A DNA stretch of 64,000 nt from Artemisia argyi (Eukaryota > Streptophyta > Magnoliopsida > Asterales > Asteraceae). The position numbers were made by a program, and so were the translations under genes. The stretch spans positions 204,463,322 through 204,527,321 of the forward strand of contig CM060680.1 in assembly GCA_030686995.1 (NCBI GenBank). The letters are read 5' to 3'. The notes below the pieces were generated by a model. It had not been told where the DNA came from. It ran no database searches and saw only the letters and a list, made by a program, of their open reading frames with translations. Of this stretch, positions 46,458 to 58,278 are shown one piece after another; position 1 is the first letter of the stretch, and each line of letters opens with the position of its first letter.

Positions 46458-48694
46458 GTAGTTTGCTTGGTTTGTACAATATGTGAACATATTTTAGTTT
46501 ACTATGTTCTTTTTGACAATAAATTTACAGATATAAAAAATTTCGTTTAGCTCGTGTCCGTTCGAGCTCGAGCCCGTTTGACCCGTGCTCGTTCGGGCTC
46601 GAGCCCATTGCCCGTTTGGGCTTGAATATTTGTATAATATACTTTATTATTTGTATTAGTGACATTTAATGCAGGAATTGTGTTTAAGTTGGTTGTACAA
46701 TATGCTTGATAATTTGTATTTCTTATATAAATGGTGTTTTAATAAGTGCATTAATTGTATTTATTTACCAGTTAATTAATTGTATTTAATGTACATAATG
46801 ATTTATTTATTGTATTTAATGTTAGTATTAATTGTATGTTGGAATTAAATATGAGGGGAATTTCTATAAGTAGCATTTGTGTTTGAATCACTTGTACTTT
46901 AAGCTTATTAACTTGTAAGGCTTAATTTTAAGTATTCTAATATTAGAAGGCCTTCCTTCAAGAATTTCTATAAGTAGCATTTGTGTTTGAATCACTTGTA
47001 CTTTAAGCTTATTAACTTGCAAGGCTTAATTTTAACTATTCTAATATTAGAAGACCTTCCTCCATTATAATATAGTGTATGATAGTATACGTGATAAGTT
47101 AATCTCGGATTTCTTCCGTTGGAAAATGTGGTCATATATAGCTTTGATCATTTGTAGTTAAGTTTTAGATGTAAGAAGAAGAAATTTATTAACTTACGTT
47201 AATTAGGTTTTGGTACGATTAATTGTGCTAACTATATATCTTTTTCCTAATAAAATAAAACCCCTAGTGGGGACTTTTTAATCAAATCATACTTTTTTAG
47301 GTAATATTTTTTACAATTTTAAATTTTTAAAAAGGCTTTTAATATTAAAAAAAACCTAAATAATTCCTTATTTGGCAAAATTATTTGAAAATTCGTCTTT
47401 TAAAGAAAATTTGAGTTAAAAAATACATGTGTCTAAAATTAAAAGATTAAAACTATGAGAAGGCGGGGTAGTTTACGAATATTAAAGGGAGTATTATGTA
47501 AATTGAAACAAACAAAAAAAACACAATTGCCCAATCGATACCCCTCTCTCCCAAAACGTGAATCAAGTTTCTAACCCTAAATTGTTGCAGAACCAAAGTT
47601 GAATATCACAATCAAGTAGATTCTCAAAACTAATTACCATTCATTCAATTCATCAATCAGTTTATACCTCAAATTAGTTGAAAGAATAAGATATGATCCT
47701 TAATTTTGGTAAGATTTTGGGTTCCATGTCTTATATTCTACTTCTACTTCAATAATATTAATTTTTTCGATTATATTAGTTGCTTTTCTGGCCCATTGTT
47801 AATTATGTTTTTTTATAGTGGATTTATATTTAATTTATGTATTGTTGTTGTTTATAGGAATGAAAAGATTATAATCTTCCTCAATCGACTTTCAACATGC
47901 CAAGGTAATATTAACATGATTTGTTATATGATGTTCATTGAAAATTTTTTTGATGGTTGTGGCTTAAAGTTCACTCAAATTGGAAGTTTTGTGTTTATAC
48001 ATCTATTAATAAAAAATTTCTGTTTGATATGAGCCAGGGACTGCTTGGATTTTGTGATAATATTCGTGATTATGTGAATATGATAAGAATTAGAGGCTAT
48101 TTGTGATTACTTATAAATATGTTGATGATAATTACCACTCTGCATAGTGTTATAAGTGACTAAAGGTCGTCAATAGAAGATAAGGTATCCAACATTAGTG
48201 GTGCAATGTTAGTGATTTATATTATTTGGTTTGAGGTTGGTGTGGTCTTGCTAAGTACTCTCAAAGTTACGGGTCAAAACATGAATTTCAGAGTTTGGGT
48301 CAGGCGATTCGGACCAGATTGTGTAAACCAGCAAATTTACTCATTTTTATTACAATAATTTTTTTGTATCCAATAATTATAGTGGTAATGTTAAACCGAA
48401 TGAATCTTTGAAGAGAATGAAATTTCATGTGGATAAAGGAATTATTGGTGTCAGTTATTCTGAGTCTCATAAGGTTGGCAACATATTATTAAGGCTATGC
48501 CCAAGTCTTTCTTTCTGTTTGACGTATACAATAGTTTTCGGTGGGCGAAACAGAAAGACCAACACATCTAATTAAACAACCTGTTAAATCTATGGTGTGT
48601 TTGACTTATATTTGTGTTATTTGTTACTGTGTAACAGATTAAATAGGGTTACAGAAGGAGCTAAATTTATGGATTAGTCATTGAAATACTAACT
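46293..48694. other. Probable Helitron interior, no firm gene
   Basis: Holds a (TTA)n microsatellite (46412-46456), a stretch of CGAGCTCGAGCCCGTT-type repeats (46546-46622) and a 104-bp tandem duplication (46859-47062). A possible promoter/leader and short exons bounded by good splice signals (ATG at 47694 with GTAAGA after it; 47859-47904 between TTTATAG and GTAATA) might be a captured gene fragment I cannot name. Confidence 0.4.
46859..47062 (+). repeat. 104-bp tandem duplication
   Basis: GAATTTCTATAAGTAGCATT...ACCTTCCTYC occurs twice, at about 46858 and 46962, with very few differences. Noncoding. Confidence 0.9.
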
Positions 48695-49965
48695 GAAGGA
48701 AAATTTGTACAATACGCGTGAAAGAGCTCCCCATTTGTTAGCCCATGATGTGTCCGAAATTCTAGAGGCATTGGTTTATACCAATATTGAACAGGTATAC
48801 CTCGCCCTTTTGTCATAAAGTTTACTCAAATTGTCATAAACTCTTCTTACATAATTTCATTTTTTGCGTTAAAACTTTGTAGTTCTTGGAACCTCTTGAG
48901 TTGTACTACAGATCGATATGTGCTTGTGGTGATCGTGTAATTGCTGGTGCAGTCTTTTGGATTTCTTAAAGACAGGTCTCTACTTTTGGACTTTCACTTA
49001 TAAGACTCGATATCCGTCAGGAATTTGATCGCCACACAGATGTCCTTGATGATATCACTCAACATTTGCAAATTGAGTACTCGGCATGACAACTTTACAA
49101 AGCTCAAGAAGAGCCTATTAAGGTTGTTAAGGAATTTGCCGTTAAGCTAACAATGTTTCATGGACGTGGTGGGACTGTTGGCCGAGAAAGTGGGCTCACT
49201 CATCTTGCTATACTGTCTCACACCCGAGACCATTCACGGGTCTCTTAAAGTTAAAGTTCAAGGTGAGGTTATTGAACAATCTTTTGGTGAAGATTATTTG
49301 TGTTTTAGAACACTTCAAAGGTTTTATGCAGCTACACTATGGAATGGGATGAACCCTCCAATCTCACCACAACCCCAGTGGCGGGGACTTTGGATGAGAT
49401 AGCAGTTCATGCTACTGAACCGTACCGTGATATTGTCTTCAAAGAACCACGTTTTTCCGAATATTTCCGACTGGTTAGTATCATTTTCATTAGTTCTGTG
49501 ATACACTGTATTTTCTTTTCACTTTGTCACATACCACAATTGTCTTCTTTAATCTGACTTTTATCTCTCGATATGCTTACAGGCTACACACCAGAACTTG
49601 AATATGGACGGATGAACATAGGGAGTCGTCCATCAAAACAAAAACCATGTGGCGGAATAGAATCACTTGGAGCCATTCCATGGCTCTTCGCATGGACTCA
49701 AACCAGGTTCCATCTTCCGATTTGGCTTGGATTTAGTGCGGCATTTAAGTATGCAATAGAAAGGACATCAAGAATCTTCATATGCTACAAGAAATGTACA
49801 AAACATATTCTTTAGATTCACCATTCATTTAATCGAAATGGTGTTTGCTAAGGGTGATCCTGGTATCGCTGCTTTGAACGATAAGCTTCTTGTCTCTCAA
49901 GACTTTGGTTGTTTGGCGAATCTTTAAGAGGCAACTATGAGGAAACCAAGAATCCTGTCCTTAAG
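48695..49965 (+). pseudogene. ppc: Broken phosphoenolpyruvate carboxylase gene fragment
   Basis: The translated pieces match the C-terminal half of plant PEPC, the enzyme that adds bicarbonate to phosphoenolpyruvate to make oxaloacetate. Landmarks in order: [19 protein letters not shown] and [30 protein letters not shown] (active-site glycine/histidine loop); [64 protein letters not shown]. Introns survive at 48795-48882 and 49474-49582, and a further donor is at 49966, so it is a DNA-level copy and not a retrocopy. There are in-frame stops, several frameshifts, and about 115 residues missing near 49085. Confidence 0.9.
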
Positions 49966-50032
49966 GTATGGCGAACAAACACCTAAATCCATCAAATATC
50001 CACTTACCAATTGGATTTTTAACAAAAATGTC

Positions 50033-50064
<32 letters not shown>

Positions 50065-50908
50065 TGTTCATACTTTATGCCTACTTTTTTTTGGCGAAAT
50101 AAGTTCTTTTCCCGAGACTTCTTTCCAATTTAGCAGAAACTAAAAAAAATCAAACTTGAGAAATAAAGTAAGAAAAGTCCAAAGCGCTTATTTTGCAAAT
50201 AATATTTGTGAAATTGGTGAGTCATTTTGGTGTATAAGCTTGTATGACATTAGTACAGTTATTTCAAAAGTATATAGAATTCAGTACTTTTAATAAGCAA
50301 GCCCAAACAACCCGTAAAGATTCATAAACATTGATATCATTGGGAAGAGGGTTTCGTGTTTTAAATTGATGTAGGCACTAGGAAACTGCATTTATTTGCA
50401 TGTAAATGTTATGCGGACCATTATATAAGTTACATTCACATCTTTATTGTTTTAACATGGGATCGGATCTGCATAGGCCATTGCAAACGCCTTTGCCTGG
50501 TCAAACACCGTTACAAGGAACAACCTCAACACCATTACCAGGATAGTGTTTTATCTTAAGAATCATGTGCTATGTTTTATCTCAAATCTTCTCAGATAAA
50601 AAAAGAGGCTAAAAGGACATGCGTTGAAAGTCCCTCAAAGTCTATTTATTGCAATATTTTTGTTAGTGTAATAGTAATGAAATAAACACGAGATTTGTAA
50701 AATAGAATTGACAAAATAGAGTTTTTTGATCTGACACGACCAGTTTAAAAAAGAATGGACAAAAAAGTGTTCACAGGTCAAGTAGTAAACTTGAACCGTC
50801 CCAACTCAGTTGTGTTGTATCACTAAAGCTACCATTTTCTAATTTGACCCCCCCCCCCAATTTGACCACGACTAGCTTCTTCTTATATATATGCTTATCC
50901 ATGTGCAG
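49966..50908. other. Gap between the two gene fragments
   Basis: Begins with the donor of the last PEPC fragment exon, but no final PEPC exon is found. A poly(A) run of 29 nt lies at 50033-50061. A short frame at 50457-50545 (LQTPLPGQTPLQ-like) could be a stray exon but is not recognised. Confidence 0.5.
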
Positions 50909-51707
50909 TGAACTTAATGATATGATTGTGGAAGCTCAGTTAAGGATCAGACATATTTCACCTTTACTTCAATCAGAAGAAGCAGTTCGGTGTTATTTGG
51001 AATCGAACAATCGTCTACTCATTTGGGTATGCTATTCGTTAAGTCATCTATATAATCATAGAACCTATAAATTTTCATTATGTCTTTCAGAATTAATAAT
51101 TCATGAGTTCCCATTTAGTGTCATAAAAAAATGTTATAAATTTTTCTTAGGTTCCTAAGTATATAAAAGAATTTCACAACTTTCCATTAGTCCTATTAAG
51201 TATCAAACAGAGATTCAAAGCTTCTGATTAAGTCAAATCTATAGGAAAAATATGTGATTTTTATCGCTAAGGTCGTTACAGACATGCTCCCAGTTTGTGG
51301 GTCGTAATGTATAGTTACTATGACAGGGATTTTATGCAACGCTGACAGAACCTCTGGACTGTGGTAGAAGCGTTGATCAGTTCAAAGAAATGGATCCAAA
51401 ACTCCACCGGGAAGTAAAAGAAGCTTTAAAGAGGTTGTGTGAAGATCCAAAGACCACAGTTCTTGTCCTAAGTGGATGCCACCATTCCGTTTTCGATGAG
51501 GTAGTCTCATTCTCTATGTCAGTGTTCGCTCTACCAGTTGTGTATGAGTATCGCATCATTAGCATATAAAATTTTATTGACTATACAGAAGTTCAGAGAA
51601 TTCAATATACTGCTGGGTGTAGAACATGATGTGTTTTAAGAACACCTAATAAGAAATGGTTCAGAAACTTACCAGAAGTACAAATGGATTGGGTTGATAG
51701 TGTTAAG
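50909..51707 (+). pseudogene. TPS1: Broken trehalose-6-phosphate synthase fragment (TPS1-type)
   Basis: Three exons with retained introns. Exon 1 (50909-51026) encodes ELNDMIVEAQLRIRHISPLL and SNNRLLIW. Exon 2 (51327-51500) encodes GFYATLTEPLDCG and DPKTTVLVLSGCHHSVFDE. Exon 3 (51589-51707) encodes KFREFNILLGVEHD and, after a frameshift, WVDSVK. These match the end of the synthase domain and start of the phosphatase-like domain of class I plant TPS. A stop/frameshift in exon 3 and absence of the rest make it non-functional. Exon borders agree with the plant gene, so this too is a DNA-level fragment. Confidence 0.88.
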
Positions 51708-51938
51708 GTATTGTCTATCCATCCATATTTATTTATTTTCTCGCTGTGCATGCTATGGAATACTAAAAATGAAGCATGTTACTGTGCTTCTGTTGAGACA
51801 TTTGGTTATTGTAGACTTAGGGTAGAGATTTCAATCTTGAACCATTTATTTATCAATGGGTTAATCTCGATTATATTTTATCTCTGACGGGTCAAACTGT
51901 AATAAAAAAAAGTGTCAACTCAAAAGGAAATGGGTCAA
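51708..51938. other. Flank between TPS fragment and LTR element
   Basis: Starts with the next TPS intron donor. No further TPS exon is visible before the LTR insertion at 51939. Confidence 0.5.
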
Positions 51939-52321
51939 TGTGACAACCGGCAATTTAGGGAGCTATTTTGAAAAACCCGCATTACGTTAAAGTTCGTTTA
52001 TAATTTTTATTTAGAATTTTTATTCATAACGAACTTTTAAGACCAATTTTTATGGATAACTATATTTTATGTTGTTATGGAATTTGTGAATTATCTTAAT
52101 AATTCATTATGGAAATTTGCGTGATGATGTATTCTTAAAATTCTCACTGGTACTACGTTGACTCCGGCACTAGGTTCACCTAACGGAAAATTTTATGACT
52201 TGTTTTACGAGTCCGACGCTATTTAATTATTTACGGGATGTTTTTCGGGAGATATTGAAGTTTGAAATGAGTTCGGGTTACGGGCCGTATGTTTTACATT
52301 TACCCACTCAAAACTACAAGT

Positions 52322-52466
<145 letters not shown>

Positions 52467-52474
52467 AAAAACTT

Positions 52475-52510
<36 letters not shown>

Positions 52511-54851
52511 AAAGTAAACCACAAAATTGGTCCTTGTTGGTCCGGTTTTCACACAACACACCAACACTCACCCTCACTTCTCTCTCTCTCATTTTTCCTC
52601 TTCCCCCTCAACCCTAGCCGCCGATTAATTATCTGGCCGCCACCAATTCACCGCCGACCACCACTACAAACCACCACTATTTTCGTGATCCCCACCATCG
52701 AATCTCCTAGATCCGCCCCTACACGCGCCCTATTACACCTTTTTACATCACGAATCATCACCATATCTCACCACCAATCATTATTTTCGAAGTGTTATAC
52801 GATTTGGAGCTTATTTGATCGAAGGTGAGGCGAGTGTAACTCGCGTTTTTATTAAAACGTGACCTTTGGTCACGATGGGTTTAGTTTTGGATGGGTTTTC
52901 ACCCAAAAACGAGGATAATACTTATGGGTTTTTGTTGGAAACTTGATTTTATTAAATGTTTTGGTATCCGGGTTGTTATTCGTGGGTTTGGTTCGAACCG
53001 TGAGTCCACGACTCACGGCTTGGATTTTGACTCGAGCCGTAGTGCTCGTTTTCTTGTTAGTTATGAGCCGTGGTTTGGCTCTTGGTATTCTTGCTCTCGT
53101 TGGTATATTGGTTCGACTCAAAGGAGTCGCGGCTCGAAGCCGTATTATTGTTGTTGTTGCCGAGACCCTTTTGGGTCGAATGGGTATTTTTGGAGTGCTC
53201 CTTGGAGCCATTCTTGTGACCCTTGATACTTGGTTCGAGCCTCTTGGCTCGTGGTATTTACCGCGACTCAGTCGAGTCGTGTAGGCTTGGGTGTGGCTTG
53301 GTAAACCAACCCGAGCGTGACCTTGCTTATTTTGTTTCTTGATTGTTAACTTGGTTTGATATTGGTTTTATTATTAGTTGGTTGGTTGCTTCATCTCTTG
53401 GCCGAATACATGTGGGTCGAGACCATGTTTGGTCTCGACATTGGATATGGGATATTGATATTGTGAAGTGTTGACGAAATGTGTTATTGGGGACAGATTG
53501 TGAGACGGTCACTTAGATTGACGGAGATAGGTTAGTCGGGTGCCGTAGTCGGACCCTATTGTTGTAGGACGTGGATTGGGATTGTGTTGGACGGAGATGT
53601 ATTGATTTTTATGACATTTGTTTACTACTTTGGACTTGGACATTGAGCCGAGAGTCATGACTCGGACATGTGACCATTTCGTGTAACTCGATAACTATTT
53701 ACAATTAAAACATAAATAATAAAACTCGTAATAATAATTATTAGTAATATAAACGTTTATATGAATATGTAGACGTGAATAACGGATATATAATTATATA
53801 AATGCGTATATTAATAATAATAATAATCACGAGTCATATTATAAATAATACGACTAAACATATATTAGGCTACGAGAGTAGCGTAATATTATTGGAAGTA
53901 TTATTATAAAAACATGATTATAAAACGAGAAACTCTCGACAATTACTAAATATTAAATAAAATGTCATTTTATATATATAACGAGTAAACCTATCGAGTT
54001 ATGCGGAGTCGTGGTCACTCGAGTTCAGGTAAGTTTTATTTGTGACTTTCGTGTTGTCACGGATATATGACGATTAATATAAGCGTTTTTTATAACTAAA
54101 TAACTATTTAACCGAAAGGTTGAACCGGGTTATTTGGCTATACGAAATGAGTATATTAATGGGCATCGTATCCTACGACGCTCATAGGTTGTGGTATATG
54201 TAAAGGGTAATAAATTGCGTATATATATATCGGGAAATCTGGCCAATTTGACGATGTATATAGGGAATTTATTAAACTACGATATATACCATATAGTATT
54301 TATGTGCTATGTGCTTTAGGATTGGGTGTAATCTTGGAACGGTATGTTACGTAAATAAATATGAGGATTATCAAATCGACGGATTTGATAAACTTTGGTG
54401 ATTTATTTAAATGATATATTGGGCTAATATTAGATCCATAGTTTATTTTATTATTCTTTTGTGTGACCTTTTGGTTTGTTTTGTGTCGACCCACCGCCCG
54501 TATGAATACCAAATGTAAATACACCAAACTCTTACGAAATGGATTTTCGGAAAATAAAACGGAATACGTCCGGGTTTGGGAATATTTTGAATTTGAGGAA
54601 GTGATTTCTGAACGAGTTGATATTGTTAGGTCGTGCCGAGTCCGTAGTTGCCGTCTTGTGAGTTACTATACATCTTACTTCTACCGACTTCTTCTTGCTG
54701 TTTTCTGGACTTGAGGTGAGTCATAGCCCCACTTTTTAATCTTGAACTTTGTTTTCAATTCTTGGGGTGAGAAACGTGCAAATTATTTTATGTGGACATT
54801 TATCGCTTTTATATTCTTTCTAAAACTTGCTATGCGTATGGACTAGGATGT

Positions 54852-55109
54852 ATTGTCAGCTTTAGTCACACATTTTGTGTGTACTATTCAAGGTTGGCTT
54901 ATTTGGTTATTGGTGGATTGTCAGCTTTAGTCACATATATGTTGTGTGTACTATTCAAGGTTGGCTTATTTGGTTATTGGTGGATTGTCAGCTTTAGTCA
55001 CATATATGTTGTGTGTACTATTCAAGGTTGGCTTATTTGGTTATTGGTGGATTGTCAGCTTTAGTCACATATATGTTGTGTGTACTATTCAAGGTTGGCT
55101 TATTTAGAT
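54852..55109 (+). repeat. Four ~67-bp tandem repeats in the LTR
   Basis: Units start at 54852, 54917, 54984 and 55051 (ATTGTCAGCTTTAGTCACA...). They lie inside the putative LTR intron, as do the 81-bp repeats of the 10.5 kb element, though the repeat sequences are unrelated. Confidence 0.92.
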
Positions 55110-55630
55110 ACTATAGTGTGCACCTATAGGTTATTAATACTTCGGAGGTTATCCGAGTATTTATGATATTGCGGGGGTTACCCGAATATCTATATTAGAG
55201 CGGAGGGTATCCGCAGGCTTTTAGTGAATCCTTAGTCTAGCTAGCAAGCATTTTGCGTATATGTCCACTATATTGTTAGATGAATTTAAACCTATGATCT
55301 CACCAGCGAAAGCTGACTTTTAGCACGTTTTCTCAGGTAATTAAGTGATGATATGGATGCATGGATTGGAAGGCTCGGCTAAGGCTCCTGGTTTATGGAT
55401 CTATTTTTCTAAACTCTGATATTGAATTATGGACCTACTGTTATTTTATTTTGGGCCTGACTCTGAATGATGTTGGGATAAATGTAAACTTTAAAACCCC
55501 GTTTTGGTTGCGTTTTTATTATGTTTACTTTATCTCGTTCTATTATGTCTTGTGTTGGATACCAATCCCCGTAGCACCCCGAAAGCTTGTTGAGTCTTCC
55601 GCTGTATCAAATTTTGGGGGTGTTACAGAT

Positions 55631-55643
55631 TGGTATCAGAGCC
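55631..55643 (+). other. Primer-binding site (tRNA-iMet type)
   Basis: TGGTATCAGAGCC three bases after the LTR end, the standard Gypsy priming site. The 394-nt leader from here to 56021 has no gene. Confidence 0.9.
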
Positions 55644-56021
55644 AAGGTTATAGAGAACTAGGTAAATAAACACCTAAACTATAACCGAATTTTTATAGAA
55701 AATGATCCTTGACCACTGCCCGCCAGCCCGCCAAGCCTTAGCATCTTCTATTATTTTGAGGTATTATGAGATATTTGAGATGATTATTAGATTTGGGATT
55801 TCTTGAGATGATTTGAGGTTTATGGATTTAGTAATAAGATGGCGTTTCAAGGAATTATATGGTCTAAATGTTTTATAAATGTTTTAGTAATGCGGTATTT
55901 GAAACTTTTTATTGAGATTATATGATTGAATTATATGATGAGAATTTTTGGTATGGTATTTTGAGTTGTGATTTAGTTGTTTTGAAACACTTACACCTAC
56001 CCTACGCCGTTGTCACAGACC

Positions 56022-57121
56022 ATGGCCTCCCATATGCCCGATGTTGTCGAGGATATTCTTACTGCACCGGTTTTACCTGCACAGTTCACTATGGCATCTG
56101 ATGATCCTTACCAGATTGCCATGCTTTCAGCTACTGTGCCGCAGACAGCTTCTACTTCAGCACTACCTGCTGCATCTACGCAGGGACCCTCATCTTCTTC
56201 AGGGCTCCCTGGTACATCGAGGCAGCTTACTCTTCATCAGGCTTTGGCTCGTGTGGCCCCACGCTTTGCCCACCGAGCTACGGCATGCATGTCGGTACGC
56301 CCTACTCCATCACCTTTACAGATTGATGCTCACTCTCTTCTGTCAGAGGCGCCACCCACATCATTGCGTCGTCGTCCTAGATCACCTACCACATCTCCAC
56401 GTGGTTCACCTATTAGGAGACGACGATTGATAAGGTACTCTTCCGAGGAGGAGGAGGAGGAGTACGAGGGTGAGGATGAGGCTGATGACCTTGAGGAGGA
56501 GGATGACCCTCAGGAGGCTGAGCAGGGTGATGATGATGACACTGAGGAGGAGGATGACCCTCAAGAGGATGAGATGCCTGATGATGATGATGTGTTAGTA
56601 CCACTAGCTCAGGCTGAGGAGCCTGATTCACCTATACATCCGATTGAGCCTGATTCACCTGATCATCCGTTTTTGGTTGAGTTGCCACCTGGTAGTCCCG
56701 ATGAGTCGGATGCATCTTCTGAGGTTTCTGCTGAGCATGCAGAGTTAGGTGAGATTGGCAGGTTATGGGCTCAGATTACTGAGCTTGGTGAGAGAGTTGC
56801 ACGTGTATCTGATCGACTTGAGAGGGTTATTGGAGAGTTCATAGCGGATCTGAGAGTTGATATGACTGTGGTTGTGGGCAGGACTACTGAGATGAGGAGA
56901 GTTTTGATGGAGGTTCACGAGCATATTGTAGTTTGCAGCGAGGTTTTGTTACTGCTCGAGAGGCCGACCGCAAGCTATGGAAAAGGAATGCCGAGCTGGA
57001 GAAGGAGGTGGCTGGCCTCAAGAGAGACCGAGACACCCATAGCGTGGAGCTAGGATCTTTGTGGAGAGATCTTGATGGCTTGAGGCGGGAGTTGAGGAGC
57101 CTCCGCCAGCAGCGTGGCTAG
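56022..57121 (+). pseudogene. Extra acidic coiled-coil ORF of the second Tekay-like element
   Basis: It starts at MASHMPDVVED (ATG 56022). The N-terminus is Ser/Pro/Thr-rich with a basic patch (SPIRRRRLI), the middle is extremely acidic with repeated EEEDDPQE blocks, and a coiled coil follows (IGRLWAQITELGERVARVSDRLERV). Near 56930 the frame changes by one base; the coiled coil continues in the next frame (ADRKLWKRNAELEKEVAGL) and stops at 57119-57121. So the ORF was about 365 residues. Same location and general layout as 37803-39284, with little direct similarity by eye. No gag or pol follows; the element is cut at about 57183. Confidence 0.7.
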
Positions 57122-57183
57122 TTGCTTGGGTTATGTTGTCTTGTTGCTTTCTACACCGAGGAGGGTTCGGTTAGAAAAGCTAG

Positions 57184-57857
57184 TGTAATAAACTAACAAT
57201 ATTAACTAGTATGGTTTGTGTGTCTTGAATCGAATCAATAAGAGAAGAAGATGAAATAAGAGAAGAGTTTAGAGAGAGGAAGATGGGTGTTTTCTAGAGA
57301 GAGAGAGTTGAGAGAAAAATAAGAAAATGTTAGATTGAATGAAAAGCACCAACCCTCTCCACATGTGGAGAGGGGTATATATAGTTACCTACAAAACGCC
57401 CACACCCGGGCTGTGGATCAGGCATACAGTGGGTACAGACCCGTCCTTCTTCCACGGTGTTACTTAAACTAATACTAACTAACTAATATATAAAGTAACT
57501 ACGAGCTAACTTAATGCTTTTACAATAATCAGGTGACCGAGACTTTTATAGGAATATTTGTATTCCTAATAATCTCCCCCTAAGTGAGGTCACCTTTAAA
57601 ATTAAGCTCTTTGGTCTTTAAGCATTCTTTCGTCTCTGTAGCTCGTAGGATCTGATTCTTCACTTTACTTTACACTTTGTACTTCAAGCAACGAACTTGT
57701 GATTTGGATTCCTTTGTGATGTGTGATCCTTGAGCTTCTTTGAGATCATCAGCCAAAGTAAATCTCCAAGCTCATCCATAGTAGTATCGCCTTCATGTGA
57801 TGTAGTAACTTTAGGACTGTCATGCTCACACCCTTCAGTATTAGGAGACTTCACATC
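57184..57857 (-). mobile_element. Copia-like LTR and 3' end fragment
   Basis: On the minus strand: a possible end of coding sequence (57684-57857, DELGDLLWLMISKK), a purine tract (CTTAGGGGGAGAT at about 57571-57583), then an LTR of ~387 bp (57184-57570) with a TATA box (ACTATATATACC), a CT-rich leader and an end in TATTACA. The LTR starts TATTAGG instead of TGTTAGG, with a short inverted repeat (TAGGAATA/TATTCCTA). The rest of the element is missing; the Gypsy LTR abuts it at 57858. Confidence 0.55.
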
Positions 57858-58082
57858 AGATGGAAGAGATAACAGAATCAAGAAAGGAGAATTTTATTCA
57901 TCAAAGTGTTGTATATGAATTACAAGAGTAAACTATTTATAAAGTGGTTTTGGCGCCAAAGTTAGTTAAGAGTGTGAAGGTAAGTTGTGGGAGAGAACAC
58001 GTGCACCTCACATGACCGGTTCAAACCGTGCATGTGCACCTCACGTGCCACACTACTATCCCAAACACTCTTACTCGTGTCA
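57858..58082 (-). repeat. 3' LTR (partial) of the non-autonomous Gypsy element
   Basis: 225 bp matching the U3 side of the LTR at 60594-60947; the ~130 bp next to the Copia fragment are missing. On the minus strand it begins TGACACGAGTAAGAG, directly after a purine-rich tract (AAGGAGGACGGAT, 58083-58095). Confidence 0.85.
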
Positions 58083-58278
58083 ATCCGTCCTCCTTAAACT
58101 GTTCTTGTCCTCAAGAACTGACATGAACCATTGGAAATTCAATCTCCTTAAAACACACCAAAAACACTTGTCCAGCAACCCTTCTTCTTAATCCAAACAC
58201 CCCCAAAAGTAGCTATTGGTAAATCCAAACATTCTCACTCTCAGCCAACTAGTGTGCCATCCAAGTGCCGCATAAATG

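Noticed and set aside
47706..48032. Possible small membrane protein
   Set aside because: Hydrophobic only because of T-rich DNA; splice-like signals cut through it and no family features are visible.
56413..56631. Minus-strand His/Pro-rich frame
   Set aside because: It is the complement of the acidic Glu/Asp repeat of the ORF on the plus strand.
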